Source: a virus. From it: a stretch of DNA of 29,413 nucleotides. Below are positions 29,341 through 29,413 of this stretch, piece after piece; position 1 is the first letter of the stretch; every line of letters starts with the position of its first letter. The notes beneath the pieces are model-generated. The model was not told the origin of the DNA, searched no databases, and was given only the letters and a program-made list of their open reading frames with translations. The DNA is taken from the IMG/VR virus record IMGVR_UViG_3300046000_005294, positions 1 to 29,413 of that record, one strand, 5' to 3'. A program made the translations under genes and the position numbers.

Positions 29341-29384
29341 GAGCTTCCTTAGTTTGAGGTTACTGAGCACCATTAAGGAAGCTC
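29341..29384 (-). promoter_or_regulatory. inverted repeat covering the RBS of the tail-tip gene
   Basis: GAGCTTCCTTA (29341-29351) and TAAGGAAGCTC (29374-29384) are perfect 11-bp inverted repeats, extendable by two pairs, with a loop of about 18 bases. On the leftward mRNA the second arm contains the AAGGAAG ribosome binding site of the gene starting at 29338. Folding would hide the RBS, so translation may depend on coupling with, or ribosomes passing, the upstream gene that ends within the other arm. Confidence 0.5.
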
Positions 29385-29413
29385 TACAGTAGGTGGCGTG
29401 AAGTTAGTCTTCC
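29373..29413 (-). CDS. 3' end of an upstream leftward tail gene (partial)
   Basis: One minus-strand frame reads from the window edge through about 12 codons ending TPPTVELP and then TAA at 29375-29373, just before the tail-tip gene. Its position and direction fit the upstream tail assembly gene of a siphovirus tail operon. Only 12 residues are visible, so identity and even frame are uncertain. Confidence 0.3.
   Translation of the reverse strand, partial: KTNFTPPTVELP

Noticed and set aside
1-29413. CRISPR array, diversity-generating retroelement or toxin-antitoxin locus
   Set aside because: No regularly spaced repeats, no reverse transcriptase motifs (YxDD) and no recognisable TA pair were seen. 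The TGGTGCARTT repeats are too short and too few for CRISPR.

Overview
The window looks like part of a temperate, tailed (siphovirus-like) bacteriophage or prophage of a proteobacterial host. The grounds are dense, mostly co-directional genes with 1-14 base overlaps, a long run of phage-type DNA replication and nucleotide genes, a tyrosine integrase, and a lambda J-like tail-tip gene followed by a small fibre-like gene. Host genus cannot be fixed from sequence alone. No terminase, capsid, lysis or repressor gene is visible, so this is only part of a genome.

Layout. (1) Positions 28-3453: about a dozen small rightward genes, mostly unrecognised (one KTSC-domain protein), many coupled by ATGA-type overlaps and punctuated by RNA-type hairpins, including a compact three-way-junction fold at 3001-3072. 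(2) 3453-9252: a J-domain protein, a small membrane protein, an SF2/SNF2-like helicase, an AT-rich HNH homing-endonuclease-like gene that looks like an insertion, and a large AEP-type primase fused to a P-loop helicase. (3) 9373-11370: an abundant-protein candidate (possible ssDNA-binding protein), a second strongly structured intergenic element (10141-10339), a DnaQ-like exonuclease with a DUF3820-like tail, and a 73-residue protein gene with its own promoter and terminator. (4) 11398-18754: unknown protein, dNMP kinase, TraR/DksA-type zinc finger, membrane protein, a three-domain Pol I-like polymerase (FEN plus proofreading plus polymerase), a PD-(D/E)XK nuclease, two small proteins and an ATP-dependent DNA ligase. 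(5) 18812-23958: small protein, SbcD-like and SbcC-like proteins, dCTP deaminase, small protein and thymidylate synthase. (6) 24114-25432: small gene, convergent integrase, and a noncoding stretch with four copies of a 10-base repeat that may be attP arm sites, plus back-to-back terminator hairpins. (7) 25431-29413: leftward tail genes.

How it fits together. The rightward block encodes most of a replisome (primase-helicase, polymerase, ligase, exonucleases, a junction-type nuclease and SbcCD-like end processing) together with precursor supply (dCTP deaminase to thymidylate synthase to dNMP kinase). Four transcription-unit heads, at about 5662, 9250, 11035 and 18758, share the pattern TGACA-N16/17-CAGTAT placed just after an upstream stop codon. 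This suggests one co-regulated set of phage promoters or operators. The most interesting unexplained signals are that promoter family, the two compact structured RNA candidates (3001-3072 and 10187-10314), the short promoter-terminator unit in front of the homing endonuclease, and the repeat-flanked region next to the integrase.
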